From Chitinophaga varians (GTDB lineage: Bacteria; Bacteroidota; Bacteroidia; Chitinophagales; Chitinophagaceae): a DNA stretch of 64,000 nucleotides. The notes beneath the pieces are model-generated. The model ran no database searches, had not been told where the DNA came from, and was given only the letters and a program-made list of their open reading frames with translations. The stretch spans positions 2,356,001-2,420,000 of the forward strand of contig NZ_JABAIA010000001.1 of the NCBI RefSeq assembly GCF_012641275.1, in the 5' to 3' direction. This document shows, piece by piece, positions 24,378-33,425 of the stretch. Position numbers and translations under genes: made by a program. The first letter of the stretch is position 1; each line of letters opens with the position of its first letter.

Positions 24378-26900
24378 ATGTACAGATATATAGTCTTTTT
24401 GATCATATTAATATCACTTGTTGTAGCCGGCAAGGCACAGGAGGGGTATGGCCTGGCATTCGCCAGTAAAAACATTGCCCAGGAAGATCGCACTTCACTG
24501 GACCTTACACCGGAAAAACCTGTCCAGGTGAAAGGCAGTTACAGCCTGTCTTTCGATCTTTCCTTCCAGCCTTTTTTCCGATCGTACTTCGGCTATGTGT
24601 TCAGGATAACCGATGAAAAGCGCCAGAATATCGACCTGATATATAATGTCCGCACAAAAGCATTTTATGTGGTCACGGGCAACTCATTTTCCGGCATTAC
24701 CTTCTCTATCGGCCCTGACAGCCTGTTTCACCAATGGAACACCATCCGGCTGGACGGTAACAATGAAGCACATACGTTAGCCGTTACCGTCAATGGGAAA
24801 CAGGTAGGCATTGCACGCAGTCCCGTTATTTCCGGCAGCATGCTCCGGATCTGCTTCGGCGCCAATTACCGCAAGGCCTTCCGGACGTTTGACCTGCCAC
24901 CCATGCGGCTGAAAGATATACGGCTGTTTGCCGGCAACAGGTTACAGCATCACTGGCCACTGGACCAGACTGATGGCTTTACCGACAAAGATCTCGTCAC
25001 CGGGCAAACAGCGCAGGTCAAAAATCCGGTGTGGATGCGGCCTGCATTTACTACCTGGCATAAAGCCGATTCCTTTATTGTAAAAGGAAACGCCGGCATA
25101 GCGATGGACGCCGCAACCGGTACTATTTATATCACCAGCAATGACAGCCTTTACCGCTATTCCTGTTACACCCATCAAACAGTGGCACAGGCACAGGTCC
25201 CTCATATATCACCCCAAGGGCTACACGCTGTTTTTAATCCGGCAGACAAACAGCTTTACCAGCTGATGGCCGACAGCCAGCAGGTAGCGGTATGTGATAC
25301 CGGCCGGCACACATGGGATAAAGCATTAAATCCACAGAACGTCACCAGCTATTGGCATTCCAATCTCTTTTTTTCCGCGTATGACAGCAGTGTTTATATC
25401 ATAGGTGGTTATGGCGATTTCAGGTATAAAAACGAAGTACACCGCTATACGCCCTCACGCCATCAGTGGGAGCAGGTGGCCATGACAGGGGACACTTTCA
25501 CGCCCCGGTACCTGGCTGCGCTGGGGCACAACGAAGCCGGCGATACTGCGTATATACTTGGGGGTTACGGCAGCACTACCGGCGATCAGCTACTGAATCC
25601 GCATAACCTGTACGACCTGGTATTGTTTGATGTAAAGCGCCGCACCTTCCGCTCCATCTACCGGTTGAAAGAGCCGGAAGAACAGTTTGCCTTTGCCGGC
25701 AATATGATCCTGAATACAGCGCAACAGGAATATTATGCCCTGACTTTTGCCAACGACCGGATGAACTCTTCCCTTCAGCTGATCAGGGGCTCCTTGAAAG
25801 AACCGGTATACACCGCGATGGCCACTCCTGTACCGTTTGATTTTTACGATATACGGTCGGCCGCGAGGCTCTTCTATACACCCGAAAATGATGAACTGAC
25901 GGTAGTGACGTTGTTTTCCCTGAAAAACAATACCACGCAGGTACGTATTCATACTTTGCTGTTTTCGCCTTATGGCCTCGGCGCCCAGGCACCGGCCGAC
26001 AGACCGGCGCCATTGTATCTTGTCAGAATTATGATAGCGATAGGCGTGGTGATTGCGCTGTTTTTACTGGCGCTTGGCATTGCAGCACTGAACCGCAGGA
26101 AAGCGACAGCGCCCGCACCTGTTGCCCCACCGCCAGTTACAGCTACAACTATCATCATACCCGCTGCAGCTCCTGTCGCCGCGGGCCATCATTCCGGTGT
26201 GCTGTTGTTTGGCCATTTTACGGTTACCGACAAAGACGGTAATGACATCACCCGCGCTTTCAGTCCTTTGCTGAAAGAGCTGTTTCTGTTGTTATATCTG
26301 CACTCATTGCCTGGCAGGGGTGGTATTTCGTCTGAAGAAATCAATGAGGTGCTGTGGCCGGGCAGGTCTGTAAAAGACGCAAAAAACAACCGTTCGGTTA
26401 ATCTTGTCAAACTAAAAAACATACTTGATAAAACAGGTGCCTATACGCTGGCGAAAGACAATGAACGCTGGATTTTCCGGTTTGAAGAGCCGGCTGTACA
26501 GACAGACCTGGACCATTATTATCAGTTGTTACAGGAGGGTTCCGGTAATATCAGTGCATTGACAGCGCTATTGAAGCGGGGACCGTTCCTGCAAGGCACC
26601 GAATATCCCTGGCTGGATAAATTTAAGGCCGATATTGCCTCCCATAATATTGAGCTGCTGGGTCATTTCCTGGAAGAAAACCCCGATGCCGCTCCGGCAT
26701 TTGTACTGGAAGTATGTGATTGTATGTTGCATGCCGACTCTTTGCATGAAGAGGCTGTGCGTCACAAATGCAGGGCATTGGTAGCACTGCGGCAGCATGC
26801 GGCGGCGCGCCATCTGTACGCATCATTTTTGAAAGAATACAAAAGCACTTACGGGGCTACTTATGAGGTGGAATATGCCGAAGCGATTGCCCATTGCTGA
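24378..26900 (+). CDS. Membrane-spanning regulator: periplasmic LamG/kelch sensor, cytoplasmic winged helix
   Basis: An 840-residue single-chain sensor-regulator. A signal peptide (about 1-20) is followed by a beta-sandwich like LamG/concanavalin (about 40-190, YSLSFDLSFQPF). A kelch-type beta-propeller follows (about 215-535) with the doublets VYIIGGYG and AYILGGYG. One membrane helix lies at about 546-571, then a Pro/Ala/Thr-rich linker. The cytoplasmic end has an OmpR/SARP-like winged helix (about 605-690: FSPLLKELFLLLYLHS, EEINEVLWPGRSVKDAKNNR) and a helical BTAD/TPR-like tail (about 710-840). There is no kinase or receiver domain. Divergent from susC, it probably senses the glycan and drives the PUL directly. 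The topology is the reverse of ToxR/CadC. Domain calls are by eye. Confidence 0.75.
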   Translation: MYRYIVFLIILISLVVAGKAQEGYGLAFASKNIAQEDRTSLDLTPEKPVQVKGSYSLSFDLSFQPFFRSYFGYVFRITDEKRQNIDLIYNVRTKAFYVVTGNSFSGITFSIGPDSLFHQWNTIRLDGNNEAHTLAVTVNGKQVGIARSPVISGSMLRICFGANYRKAFRTFDLPPMRLKDIRLFAGNRLQHHWPLDQTDGFTDKDLVTGQTAQVKNPVWMRPAFTTWHKADSFIVKGNAGIAMDAATGTIYITSNDSLYRYSCYTHQTVAQAQVPHISPQGLHAVFNPADKQLYQLMADSQQVAVCDTGRHTWDKALNPQNVTSYWHSNLFFSAYDSSVYIIGGYGDFRYKNEVHRYTPSRHQWEQVAMTGDTFTPRYLAALGHNEAGDTAYILGGYGSTTGDQLLNPHNLYDLVLFDVKRRTFRSIYRLKEPEEQFAFAGNMILNTAQQEYYALTFANDRMNSSLQLIRGSLKEPVYTAMATPVPFDFYDIRSAARLFYTPENDELTVVTLFSLKNNTTQVRIHTLLFSPYGLGAQAPADRPAPLYLVRIMIAIGVVIALFLLALGIAALNRRKATAPAPVAPPPVTATTIIIPAAAPVAAGHHSGVLLFGHFTVTDKDGNDITRAFSPLLKELFLLLYLHSLPGRGGISSEEINEVLWPGRSVKDAKNNRSVNLVKLKNILDKTGAYTLAKDNERWIFRFEEPAVQTDLDHYYQLLQEGSGNISALTALLKRGPFLQGTEYPWLDKFKADIASHNIELLGHFLEENPDAAPAFVLEVCDCMLHADSLHEEAVRHKCRALVALRQHAAARHLYASFLKEYKSTYGATYEVEYAEAIAHC

Positions 26901-26907
26901 AAATTTA

Positions 26908-26937
26908 AAAGTCGCCCCACGGAGGTGAGGCGACTTT
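26908..26937 (+). terminator. Terminator of the kelch regulator gene
   Basis: A 9-bp stem, aaagtcgcc (26908-26916) with ggcgacttt (26929-26937), 12-nt loop, starting 8 nt after the stop codon; the tail is short and T/A-rich. Confidence 0.7.
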
Positions 26938-27198
26938 ATAAAATCTGGTAAAAACTTCTCTGGCAATAACTTGTGTTCCCCTGGTGTTTGACAAAAAAAC
27001 GCAAGTCTAAAATTTATGGCTTTACTCAATGTAATCACCAGAAAAGTTTCTTCCCATGGTCAAATCTAATAAGGAAGCTTTGAAGGTTCACAGATGGATA
27101 TCTGTCCGTCGTTTTAACAGGTACAAAGTAACAGCGATATTTCCGGCTGCAGTTTTCAATTCGGGAAAAGAAATGATCAAAGCGGGAAATTGCAAAAA

Positions 27199-27229
27199 AA
27201 ATGCTGATGGCGAAGGACCATCAGCATTT
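27199..27229 (-). terminator. Terminator of the AraC-family gene
   Basis: A perfect 12-bp stem (27199-27210 with 27218-27229), 7-nt loop. On the minus strand it is followed by an unbroken T-run (A-run at 27194-27201 on plus), a classic rho-independent terminator. Confidence 0.88.
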
Positions 27230-27253
27230 ATATAAACTCTTTCTAATTGATAA

Positions 27254-28177
27254 TCAACGAAGTAACAACTCACACGGTTTTAATCCTGTATGTTTTTTAA
27301 AGGCAGTGGAAAAGTGGGATATGCAGGAATAACCCATGAGCATAGCCACTTCAGACACGGACATGCCTTTTTCGTACAACAGGCCTTTGGCCTTTTCCAT
27401 CCTTTCTTTCTGGAAATAGTCATAGATGGTGGTACCATACATGGCTTTAAAGCCTTTTTTCAGGTAACATTCATTCATGGCTACTTTGCGGGCCAGATCG
27501 CGGATGGTGATAGGGGAATCCAGTTGTTCCAGTAAGATACTTCTTGCTTTTTCAATTTTCTCCCGGTCTTCCAGGTGTGTGAGGAAGCGGCAGCCGTAGC
27601 GTTCGTCGGGATCGTTCTGCATGAACTGGTCTGAACTGTACAGCAGTAAGTCCAGGGCGCGGCTTTGCAGGAAGATGTTTTTCAGCATTCCTTCATAGTC
27701 ATGATGTACCATCGTTTCCAGCACTGATTTGGATTTGGTGCAGGGCTGGATGGTTTTCACGAAAGGTTTGCGGGCCTGGTTCTCAAAGAGGGAGAACGAG
27801 GTGGTATTTTTCTGAAGCGACTGAATAAACGCTGGCTGGAACCTGACGGTGATAAGGTCTACCGAAGGGACCTTGTCTTTACAGGCTTCTTTGTTGCCTT
27901 CTGCACATAACTGGTCAGTGCAGGCGGGATTTTTACAATATTTGCTGCCGGCCACACAATAGCGAAGTTCTATTGCGGCGGACTGCCCTCTTTTAGCCGG
28001 CTGGTATACCACCATGGCTACGTCTTCCACCGGTAGCGGCTTGTCATAAACAAAGCGCTGCAATGTAAAGTCCAGGCAATCCGGGACAGTCACGCTATCC
28101 TGCTCCGCCAGCTGTAGCTGGTCGCTCATGGCGGGCTGCGGGATGGCTAATGCCAGTATTTCCTGAATTTCTTTCAC
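27254..28177 (-). CDS. AraC-family transcriptional regulator with a cysteine cluster
   Basis: A 307-residue DNA-binding regulator. The C-terminal ~100 residues hold the two AraC helix-turn-helix units, IRDLARKVAMNECYLKKGFK and VSEVAMLMGYSCISHFSTAF, ending in KKHTGLKPCELL. The N-terminal ligand part (about 1-195) is not a recognisable cupin by eye. It has five cysteines, Cys74, 81, 86, 91 and 99, in a C-x6-C-x4-C-x4-C-x7-C spacing, which could bind a metal or sense redox state. It has its own promoter and terminator and is divergent from the AsmA-like gene. Target genes unknown; no sign it controls the neighbouring PUL. Confidence 0.87.
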   Translation of the reverse strand: MKEIQEILALAIPQPAMSDQLQLAEQDSVTVPDCLDFTLQRFVYDKPLPVEDVAMVVYQPAKRGQSAAIELRYCVAGSKYCKNPACTDQLCAEGNKEACKDKVPSVDLITVRFQPAFIQSLQKNTTSFSLFENQARKPFVKTIQPCTKSKSVLETMVHHDYEGMLKNIFLQSRALDLLLYSSDQFMQNDPDERYGCRFLTHLEDREKIEKARSILLEQLDSPITIRDLARKVAMNECYLKKGFKAMYGTTIYDYFQKERMEKAKGLLYEKGMSVSEVAMLMGYSCISHFSTAFKKHTGLKPCELLLR

Positions 28178-28202
28178 TTTACCTGATGTTTTAAAACCGG
28201 GA

Positions 28203-28231
28203 CAAATTTAACACTTCCAATTTTAATCAAA
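28203..28231 (-). promoter_or_regulatory. Promoter of the AraC-family gene
   Basis: On the minus strand TTTG (28228-28231), a 17-nt spacer, then TAAATTTG (28203-28210). Start of transcription would be about 20 nt before the ATG at 28177. Confidence 0.55.
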
Positions 28232-28342
28232 TACATTTTGACAATACACTTACAAAGCATTCCTAACATAAGGAATAACTTTTACATATCTGGAGCAGTG
28301 TGGCAGCAATCAATTGGTATAAATTTCGTTTATTCATAACAG

Positions 28343-30025
28343 ATGGAACACAGGAAAAGGAAATTACCCCGGATCATCAGGATTATTTTGACCGTATTGT
28401 CTATACTGCTGGTATTGGTATTATGTACAGGCTGGTATCTTAACCAACACTGGACCAAGCTGTTACGCAAGGAACTATCTGGTTATGTAACGGACCTGTC
28501 AGACAGTCTGTATACCGTACAATTCAAAGAGCTGCATCTTAATGTGCTTTCCGGCAGTCTGACAGTGGACAAAGCCGCCATGACGCTGGACTCAGCGGTA
28601 TACAGGCGCATGCTGGCAGCCCACCGTGCGCCGGAAAACACCTACCTCATCAGTGTGGAAAAACTACAACTGCGTTACTTTAAACCGTGGCGGTATTTCA
28701 CCAGAAAAGAGCTGAGCGCCGGAGAGCTGATAGTGACCGGCCCCAGTATTGTGATGGACCAGAACAGCACCGTCAGGGACACCACCCGGCCCCGGACAGC
28801 CTATGAGGACATATCTTCCAAAATGAAATCCATCTTCATCGGGCATTTACAGCTGGACAGCACCAATTTTAAATATGTGTTTACCCGGAAAGATTCCTCC
28901 CGTGTGATACACCAGTTCCATAACCTACGGGTAGGGGTAAACGATTTTTTGATTGATTCTGTAGCTTTGAACGATCCTACCCGTTACCTGTATGCCCGTA
29001 ACTATGAAATCGGCATGCGGGACTATATGAACCGCACCCGCGACAGCCTTTACTGGATGTATGTGCGTAGTATCCGTTACGATGCGGCCGAAAGGACGCT
29101 GAACATCGGCCAGTTTGAGCTACAGCCCCGATACGATAAAACGCAGTTTCAGCAGCAGACTGGCGGTGTGCAGCAGGACCGTTATGAGCTGCAGTTCAAT
29201 GATATAAAAGTACAGGAACTGGACCCGCGGCTGTTACTGCAGGAGCAGCAGGTATGGGCCCGGCGTATCAACATCGGCAATGGCCGGCTGCATATTTACC
29301 GGGACCGGACCTTACCAATGCCGCCGGGTGATAAACTGGGGCAGTTCCCCAACCAGGTGCTGCAAAAGCTGCATCTGCCCATAAAAATCGATACCCTTAC
29401 CGGCAACAATGTGGAACTGCAATATGCCGAGTTAAGCCCTGTTTCCAGGCACGTGGGCCAGATCAACTTTAATCATGTCCATGCCAGGCTGACTAACATC
29501 ACCAATATTGACTCCATGGTGGCCCGGAATAAGCATTGTATGGCCGATTTTGACGCTATTTTCATGCAAAGCGGCAAGCTGAGGGCCCATTTTGACTTTA
29601 CGCTCAACAATCCGGCGGGCCAGTTCGCCGTGTCCGGACAGTTGAAAAATATGAACGGCAAGGAACTGAACAGTGTAACCCGGCCCCTGGGCATGATAGA
29701 GATACGGTCGTGCAACATCCGGGACCTGAATTTCAATATCCGGGGTGACGAGCGCAAAGCCGCCGGCAGCGTTACCATGTTGTATGACAACCTGAAAATA
29801 GCCATCCTGAAGCAGGACAAGGACCATAAAAACTACAGCCGTAAAGGGTTGATGAGTTTTGTGGCAAATGTGATGGTCATAAAAGACGGTAATCCCCTCC
29901 CGGGGGAGAAGGTCCGGGTGGCCAATGTGACCCATGTACGGGATGTTCAGAAGTCATTTTTTAACCTGGTGTGGAAAACATTATTTACCGGGGTGAAGGA
30001 GACCGCCGGGGCCGGAAAATTATAG
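28343..30025 (+). CDS. AsmA/DUF748-like membrane-anchored protein
   Basis: A 560-residue protein with a basic N-terminus, one membrane helix (about 10-31, IIRIILTVLSILLVLVLCTG) and a large extracytoplasmic part. This is rich in beta strands and in AsmA-like phrases such as KELHLNVLSGSLTVDKAAMTL and KIDTLTGNNVELQYAEL. The order resembles AsmA/DUF748/TamB-type bridge proteins, some of which carry phospholipids or affect outer-membrane assembly. No catalytic motif is visible. It is alone upstream of gyrB, separated from it by 123 nt with a separate gyrB promoter. The family call is tentative, from overall pattern rather than a signature. Confidence 0.6.
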   Translation: MEHRKRKLPRIIRIILTVLSILLVLVLCTGWYLNQHWTKLLRKELSGYVTDLSDSLYTVQFKELHLNVLSGSLTVDKAAMTLDSAVYRRMLAAHRAPENTYLISVEKLQLRYFKPWRYFTRKELSAGELIVTGPSIVMDQNSTVRDTTRPRTAYEDISSKMKSIFIGHLQLDSTNFKYVFTRKDSSRVIHQFHNLRVGVNDFLIDSVALNDPTRYLYARNYEIGMRDYMNRTRDSLYWMYVRSIRYDAAERTLNIGQFELQPRYDKTQFQQQTGGVQQDRYELQFNDIKVQELDPRLLLQEQQVWARRINIGNGRLHIYRDRTLPMPPGDKLGQFPNQVLQKLHLPIKIDTLTGNNVELQYAELSPVSRHVGQINFNHVHARLTNITNIDSMVARNKHCMADFDAIFMQSGKLRAHFDFTLNNPAGQFAVSGQLKNMNGKELNSVTRPLGMIEIRSCNIRDLNFNIRGDERKAAGSVTMLYDNLKIAILKQDKDHKNYSRKGLMSFVANVMVIKDGNPLPGEKVRVANVTHVRDVQKSFFNLVWKTLFTGVKETAGAGKL

Positions 30026-30094
30026 GGGCAAAAAAGTGGTGTCCATCCCTCTCAAAAACAGCTATTCTTTTATGGAAATCAGGCGTTTTTTTCG

Positions 30095-30102
30095 TATTTT
30101 TG
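30095..30102 (+). promoter_or_regulatory. -7 promoter element of gyrB
   Basis: TATTTTTG matches TAnnTTTG, 46 nt before the gyrB ATG, giving a leader of about 40 nt. The flanking string TATTTTTGCATG is identical to that of the ABC exporter at 6947. Confidence 0.6.
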
Positions 30103-30148
30103 CATGATTGTCTACCGATTTTGTTTCTAAACGATTTTACACCAACAT

Positions 30149-32128
30149 ATGAGCGAAGAATTAGTGCAAGCAACCAGCCCCAGCAACGGATATGATGCGG
30201 GGAGTATTCAGGTATTGGAAGGACTGGAAGCGGTGCGCAAGCGTCCGGCCATGTATATTGGCGACATTGGCATCAAAGGACTTCACCACCTGGTATATGA
30301 GGTAGTTGATAACTCCATCGACGAGGCCCTGGCTGGCTACTGCAAAAATATCGAAGTAACGATCTGCGAGGATAACTCTATCCGGGTAAAGGATGACGGC
30401 CGTGGTATCCCCACCGGCATTCACCCCAAAGAAGGACGTTCCGCCCTGGAAGTGGTAATGACCGTGCTCCATGCCGGCGGTAAATTTGATAAAAACACCT
30501 ATAAAGTGTCCGGCGGTCTGCACGGGGTGGGTGTCAGCTGCGTGAACGCACTGAGCAGCCGCCTGCATGTGACCGTACAAACTGAAGGTAAGCTGTTTGA
30601 ACAGGAATACCACCGCGGTATCCCCCAATATGCTGTACGGGAAATCGGCGTAAGCGAAACTACCGGTACTACTGTACACTTCCAACCGGATGACGAAATA
30701 TTCAAGGAAACGACCTACAACCGGGAAATCCTGGCCGGCCGTTTAAGGGAACTGGCTTACCTGAACCGTAAGATCCGTATCGTTCTGTCTGACGAACGTG
30801 AAAAAGACGAAGAAGGCAACATCTTCACTGAAACTTTCTATAGCGAAGGCGGTATCCTCGAATTTATCCAGATGCTGGATAAAAACGGTCGCCGTGCGCC
30901 GCTGCTGCCTGAGCCCATCTACGTAGAAGCCCACGACGCGGAATCCAACGTAGCCGTGGAAGTGGCTCTGGTATATAACGAAGCCTTCAGTGAGAATATC
31001 TTCTCCTACGTTAATAATATCAACACCATTGAAGGCGGTACGCACGTGGCCGGTTTCCGCCGCGCCATCACCCGTGTGTTTAAAGCCTATGGCGATAAAA
31101 ACAAACTGTTTGAGAAATCAAAAGTGGAAGTGACTGGTGACGACTTCCGTGAAGGCCTCAGCGCTATCATCAGCGTAAAAGTGCCGGAACCACAGTTTGA
31201 AGGCCAGACCAAAACCAAACTCGGCAACTCCGATGTGATGGGCGTGGTGGACAGCTCCGTAGCTGCCGTACTGGATGCCTTCCTCGAAGAACATCCACGC
31301 GAAGCCAAACTGGTGATCAATAAGGTGGTGCTGGCAGCACAGGCCCGCGAAGCGGCCCGTAAAGCCCGCCAGCTGGTGCAACGTAAAAGCGTGATGACCG
31401 GCAGCGGCCTTCCAGGCAAACTGGCAGACTGCTCCGACAATGACCCTATGAAGTGCGAACTGTTCCTCGTCGAAGGTGACTCGGCGGGTGGTACTGCCAA
31501 ACAAGGCCGTAACCGTAACTTCCAGGCCATCCTGCCGCTCCGTGGTAAAATCCTCAACGTGGAAAAAGCCATGGAACACAAGATCTACGAAGACAATGAG
31601 ATCAAGAATATCTTCACTGCCCTGGGCGTAACCATCGGCACCGAAGAAGACGATAAAGCGCTGAACCTGTCCAAACTCCGCTATCACAAGCTGATCATCA
31701 TGACGGATGCGGACGTGGACGGTAGCCACATCGCCACCCTGATCCTCACCTTCGTATTCCGTTACATGAAAGCCATGGTGGAACAGGGTTATGTATACAT
31801 AGCACAACCACCGTTGTACCTCGTTAAAAAAGGCAAGGAACAAATCTACGCCTGGACAGAGGAGCAGCGTAAAGCCGCTACCATTCAACTGGCCGCCGGT
31901 GGTAAAGAAGACAGCGTAAACATCCAGCGTTATAAAGGTCTTGGTGAGATGAACGCAGAACAGCTGTGGGACACTACCATGGACCCGGAAAAACGTACGC
32001 TGAAGCAGGTGACCATCGAAAGCGCCGCTGAAGCAGACCGCGTATTCAGCATGCTGATGGGCGACGAAGTACCGCCGCGCAGAGCATTCATCGAATCACA
32101 CGCGAAATACGCGAAAATCGACGCATAA
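30149..32128 (+). CDS. gyrB: DNA gyrase subunit B
   Basis: A 659-residue type II topoisomerase ATPase subunit. The GHKL domain has EVVDNSIDEALAGYC, DDGRGIPTGIH and GGLHGVGVSCVNALS. The transducer follows, then the TOPRIM domain with FLVEGDSAGGTAKQGRN and MTDADVDGSHI, and the GyrB tail NIQRYKGLGEMNAEQLWDTT. QLVQRKS and SGLPGKLADCS favour gyrase over ParE. With GyrA it introduces negative supercoils in an ATP-dependent way. The gene is monocistronic with a strong terminator. GyrA is not in the window. Confidence 0.97.
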   Translation: MSEELVQATSPSNGYDAGSIQVLEGLEAVRKRPAMYIGDIGIKGLHHLVYEVVDNSIDEALAGYCKNIEVTICEDNSIRVKDDGRGIPTGIHPKEGRSALEVVMTVLHAGGKFDKNTYKVSGGLHGVGVSCVNALSSRLHVTVQTEGKLFEQEYHRGIPQYAVREIGVSETTGTTVHFQPDDEIFKETTYNREILAGRLRELAYLNRKIRIVLSDEREKDEEGNIFTETFYSEGGILEFIQMLDKNGRRAPLLPEPIYVEAHDAESNVAVEVALVYNEAFSENIFSYVNNINTIEGGTHVAGFRRAITRVFKAYGDKNKLFEKSKVEVTGDDFREGLSAIISVKVPEPQFEGQTKTKLGNSDVMGVVDSSVAAVLDAFLEEHPREAKLVINKVVLAAQAREAARKARQLVQRKSVMTGSGLPGKLADCSDNDPMKCELFLVEGDSAGGTAKQGRNRNFQAILPLRGKILNVEKAMEHKIYEDNEIKNIFTALGVTIGTEEDDKALNLSKLRYHKLIIMTDADVDGSHIATLILTFVFRYMKAMVEQGYVYIAQPPLYLVKKGKEQIYAWTEEQRKAATIQLAAGGKEDSVNIQRYKGLGEMNAEQLWDTTMDPEKRTLKQVTIESAAEADRVFSMLMGDEVPPRRAFIESHAKYAKIDA

Positions 32129-32141
32129 GTTCATTATCAGT

Positions 32142-32193
32142 ATAAAAAGAGAACGCCCATTGATACTATTATCAATGGGCGTTCTCTTTTTAT
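32142..32193. terminator. Bidirectional terminator, gyrB / TPR membrane protein
   Basis: Perfect 23-nt arms (32142-32164 and 32171-32193), GC-rich centre with A/T ends, 6-nt loop, between two convergent stops. Confidence 0.9.
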
Positions 32194-32205
32194 ATATTAT
32201 TATGG

Positions 32206-33423
32206 CTATTCCCTGGAGATAATATAGTTGGCCAGCAACTGATACAGGAACACACCGATCAGCATAACGGCCACGAATATATTAGCATAATCGTTGGTGA
32301 TAAATGCGAAGGTGATGCCCAACAGCCCTATAACCGCCAATACCAGGGTATAAATACGGAAGATTTTTTTGTTCTTTTTTGACTCCGGCGCATACATGCT
32401 GGAAACCGGCAACAGCAATACACCGGAACAGATAGCGACAGCCAGCAAGCCGGGAATGGCCGTGATCCAGTAGGCAGCTGCAGCCAACAACGCCACCAGC
32501 AGCAGGCAGCCTACCATGGTGGAAACCCTGATCTGCTGCGGTGTTAACGCGTAACGACCGTAAGGGTTCAGCCGCAGGAACAGGTTACTCACCGGTACTA
32601 TCAGCCATGTGGACAATGCCGCCAGTGCCAGCAACACATATAACGGAAAGAACACTTTGCTGGCGATCTGTGTGAAAATAAAGATGCCGACAATGATCAG
32701 CCACTGCATGCCCGCCTTTTGCCTTCCCATAAAAAAAGCATAGTTCAGGAACTGGCGGTACAGCCAGTAACGGGCTTTCATTGCCTGTACCATGCCGCTC
32801 TTGGCCCATTGCTGGTTGGGGTCCAGTTTCAGCGATTCCCTGAAATGTTCCAGGGCTTTCCGGTGATCGCCGGCCTCCAGCCATTTCCAGCCGAGATTAG
32901 CATGGGTATAGGCATTTTCCGGATTATGTTCCAGCGCTTCGTGCAAATTGGAAAATGCCTCCTCTTTTTTGCCCAGGTTAAACAGCGCATTGGACCGCAG
33001 GTTGAGACACACCAGGTTCTCCGGGTCTATGGCCAGTCCTTCCTGTGCTTTTTGCAGGGCGCCCTGGTAGTCCTTTTTAAACAGCAGTATCTGGCTCCAC
33101 ATGCCGAAGTAATCAGCCTGGTAGGGATGAATGGCGACCGCCTCACTGATAGCCAGCAACGCTTCGTTGTACTGGTTTTTATTAAGTGCCAGCCGTGCTT
33201 TCAGGTACAGGAACCGGTCGTCGTCCGGAGCAAAGCTCAGCGCATTGTTGACTACCTGTTCCCCCTCTTCTGTCTTGCCCATTTCGAGGTAACAGATAGC
33301 CAGCAGGAAAAGGGCGTCGATGTCATTGGCGCTGGTGCTGAGATGTTGTTTCAGGGTGGTCAGCGCATCCTGGTAACGCCCTTGTTGCAGCAGTAACTGG
33401 GCACGCTGAATGAGTACAGCCAT
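32206..33423 (-). CDS. TPR-repeat membrane protein paired with an AAA+ ATPase
   Basis: A 405-residue protein. Residues 1 to about 215 hold six or so tetratricopeptide repeats (for example YLEMGKTEEGEQVVNNALSF, ENAYTHANLGWKWLEAGDHR). The rest contains about five membrane helices (from about 238, WLIIVGIFIFTQIASKV, to the end), so a soluble TPR head sits on a membrane anchor. It begins 2 nt after the stop of the TPR-AAA gene and must be in one operon with it. A natural reading is that it recruits the ATPase or its substrates to the inner membrane. No enzymatic motif; function unknown. Confidence 0.78.
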   Translation of the reverse strand: MAVLIQRAQLLLQQGRYQDALTTLKQHLSTSANDIDALFLLAICYLEMGKTEEGEQVVNNALSFAPDDDRFLYLKARLALNKNQYNEALLAISEAVAIHPYQADYFGMWSQILLFKKDYQGALQKAQEGLAIDPENLVCLNLRSNALFNLGKKEEAFSNLHEALEHNPENAYTHANLGWKWLEAGDHRKALEHFRESLKLDPNQQWAKSGMVQAMKARYWLYRQFLNYAFFMGRQKAGMQWLIIVGIFIFTQIASKVFFPLYVLLALAALSTWLIVPVSNLFLRLNPYGRYALTPQQIRVSTMVGCLLLVALLAAAAYWITAIPGLLAVAICSGVLLLPVSSMYAPESKKNKKIFRIYTLVLAVIGLLGITFAFITNDYANIFVAVMLIGVFLYQLLANYIISRE

Positions 33424-33425
33424 AG

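Larger units (their letters stand above)
26901..27253. other. Gene-free stretch between convergent kelch and AraC regulators
   Basis: 353 nt with a terminator at each end (26908-26937 and 27199-27229). Open frames here are short and look random in composition. Nothing else recognisable. Confidence 0.6.

Noticed and set aside
26823..27038. 71-codon minus-strand frame past the kelch regulator
   Set aside because: Overlaps the end of the regulator and its terminator, no start context, no recognisable composition.
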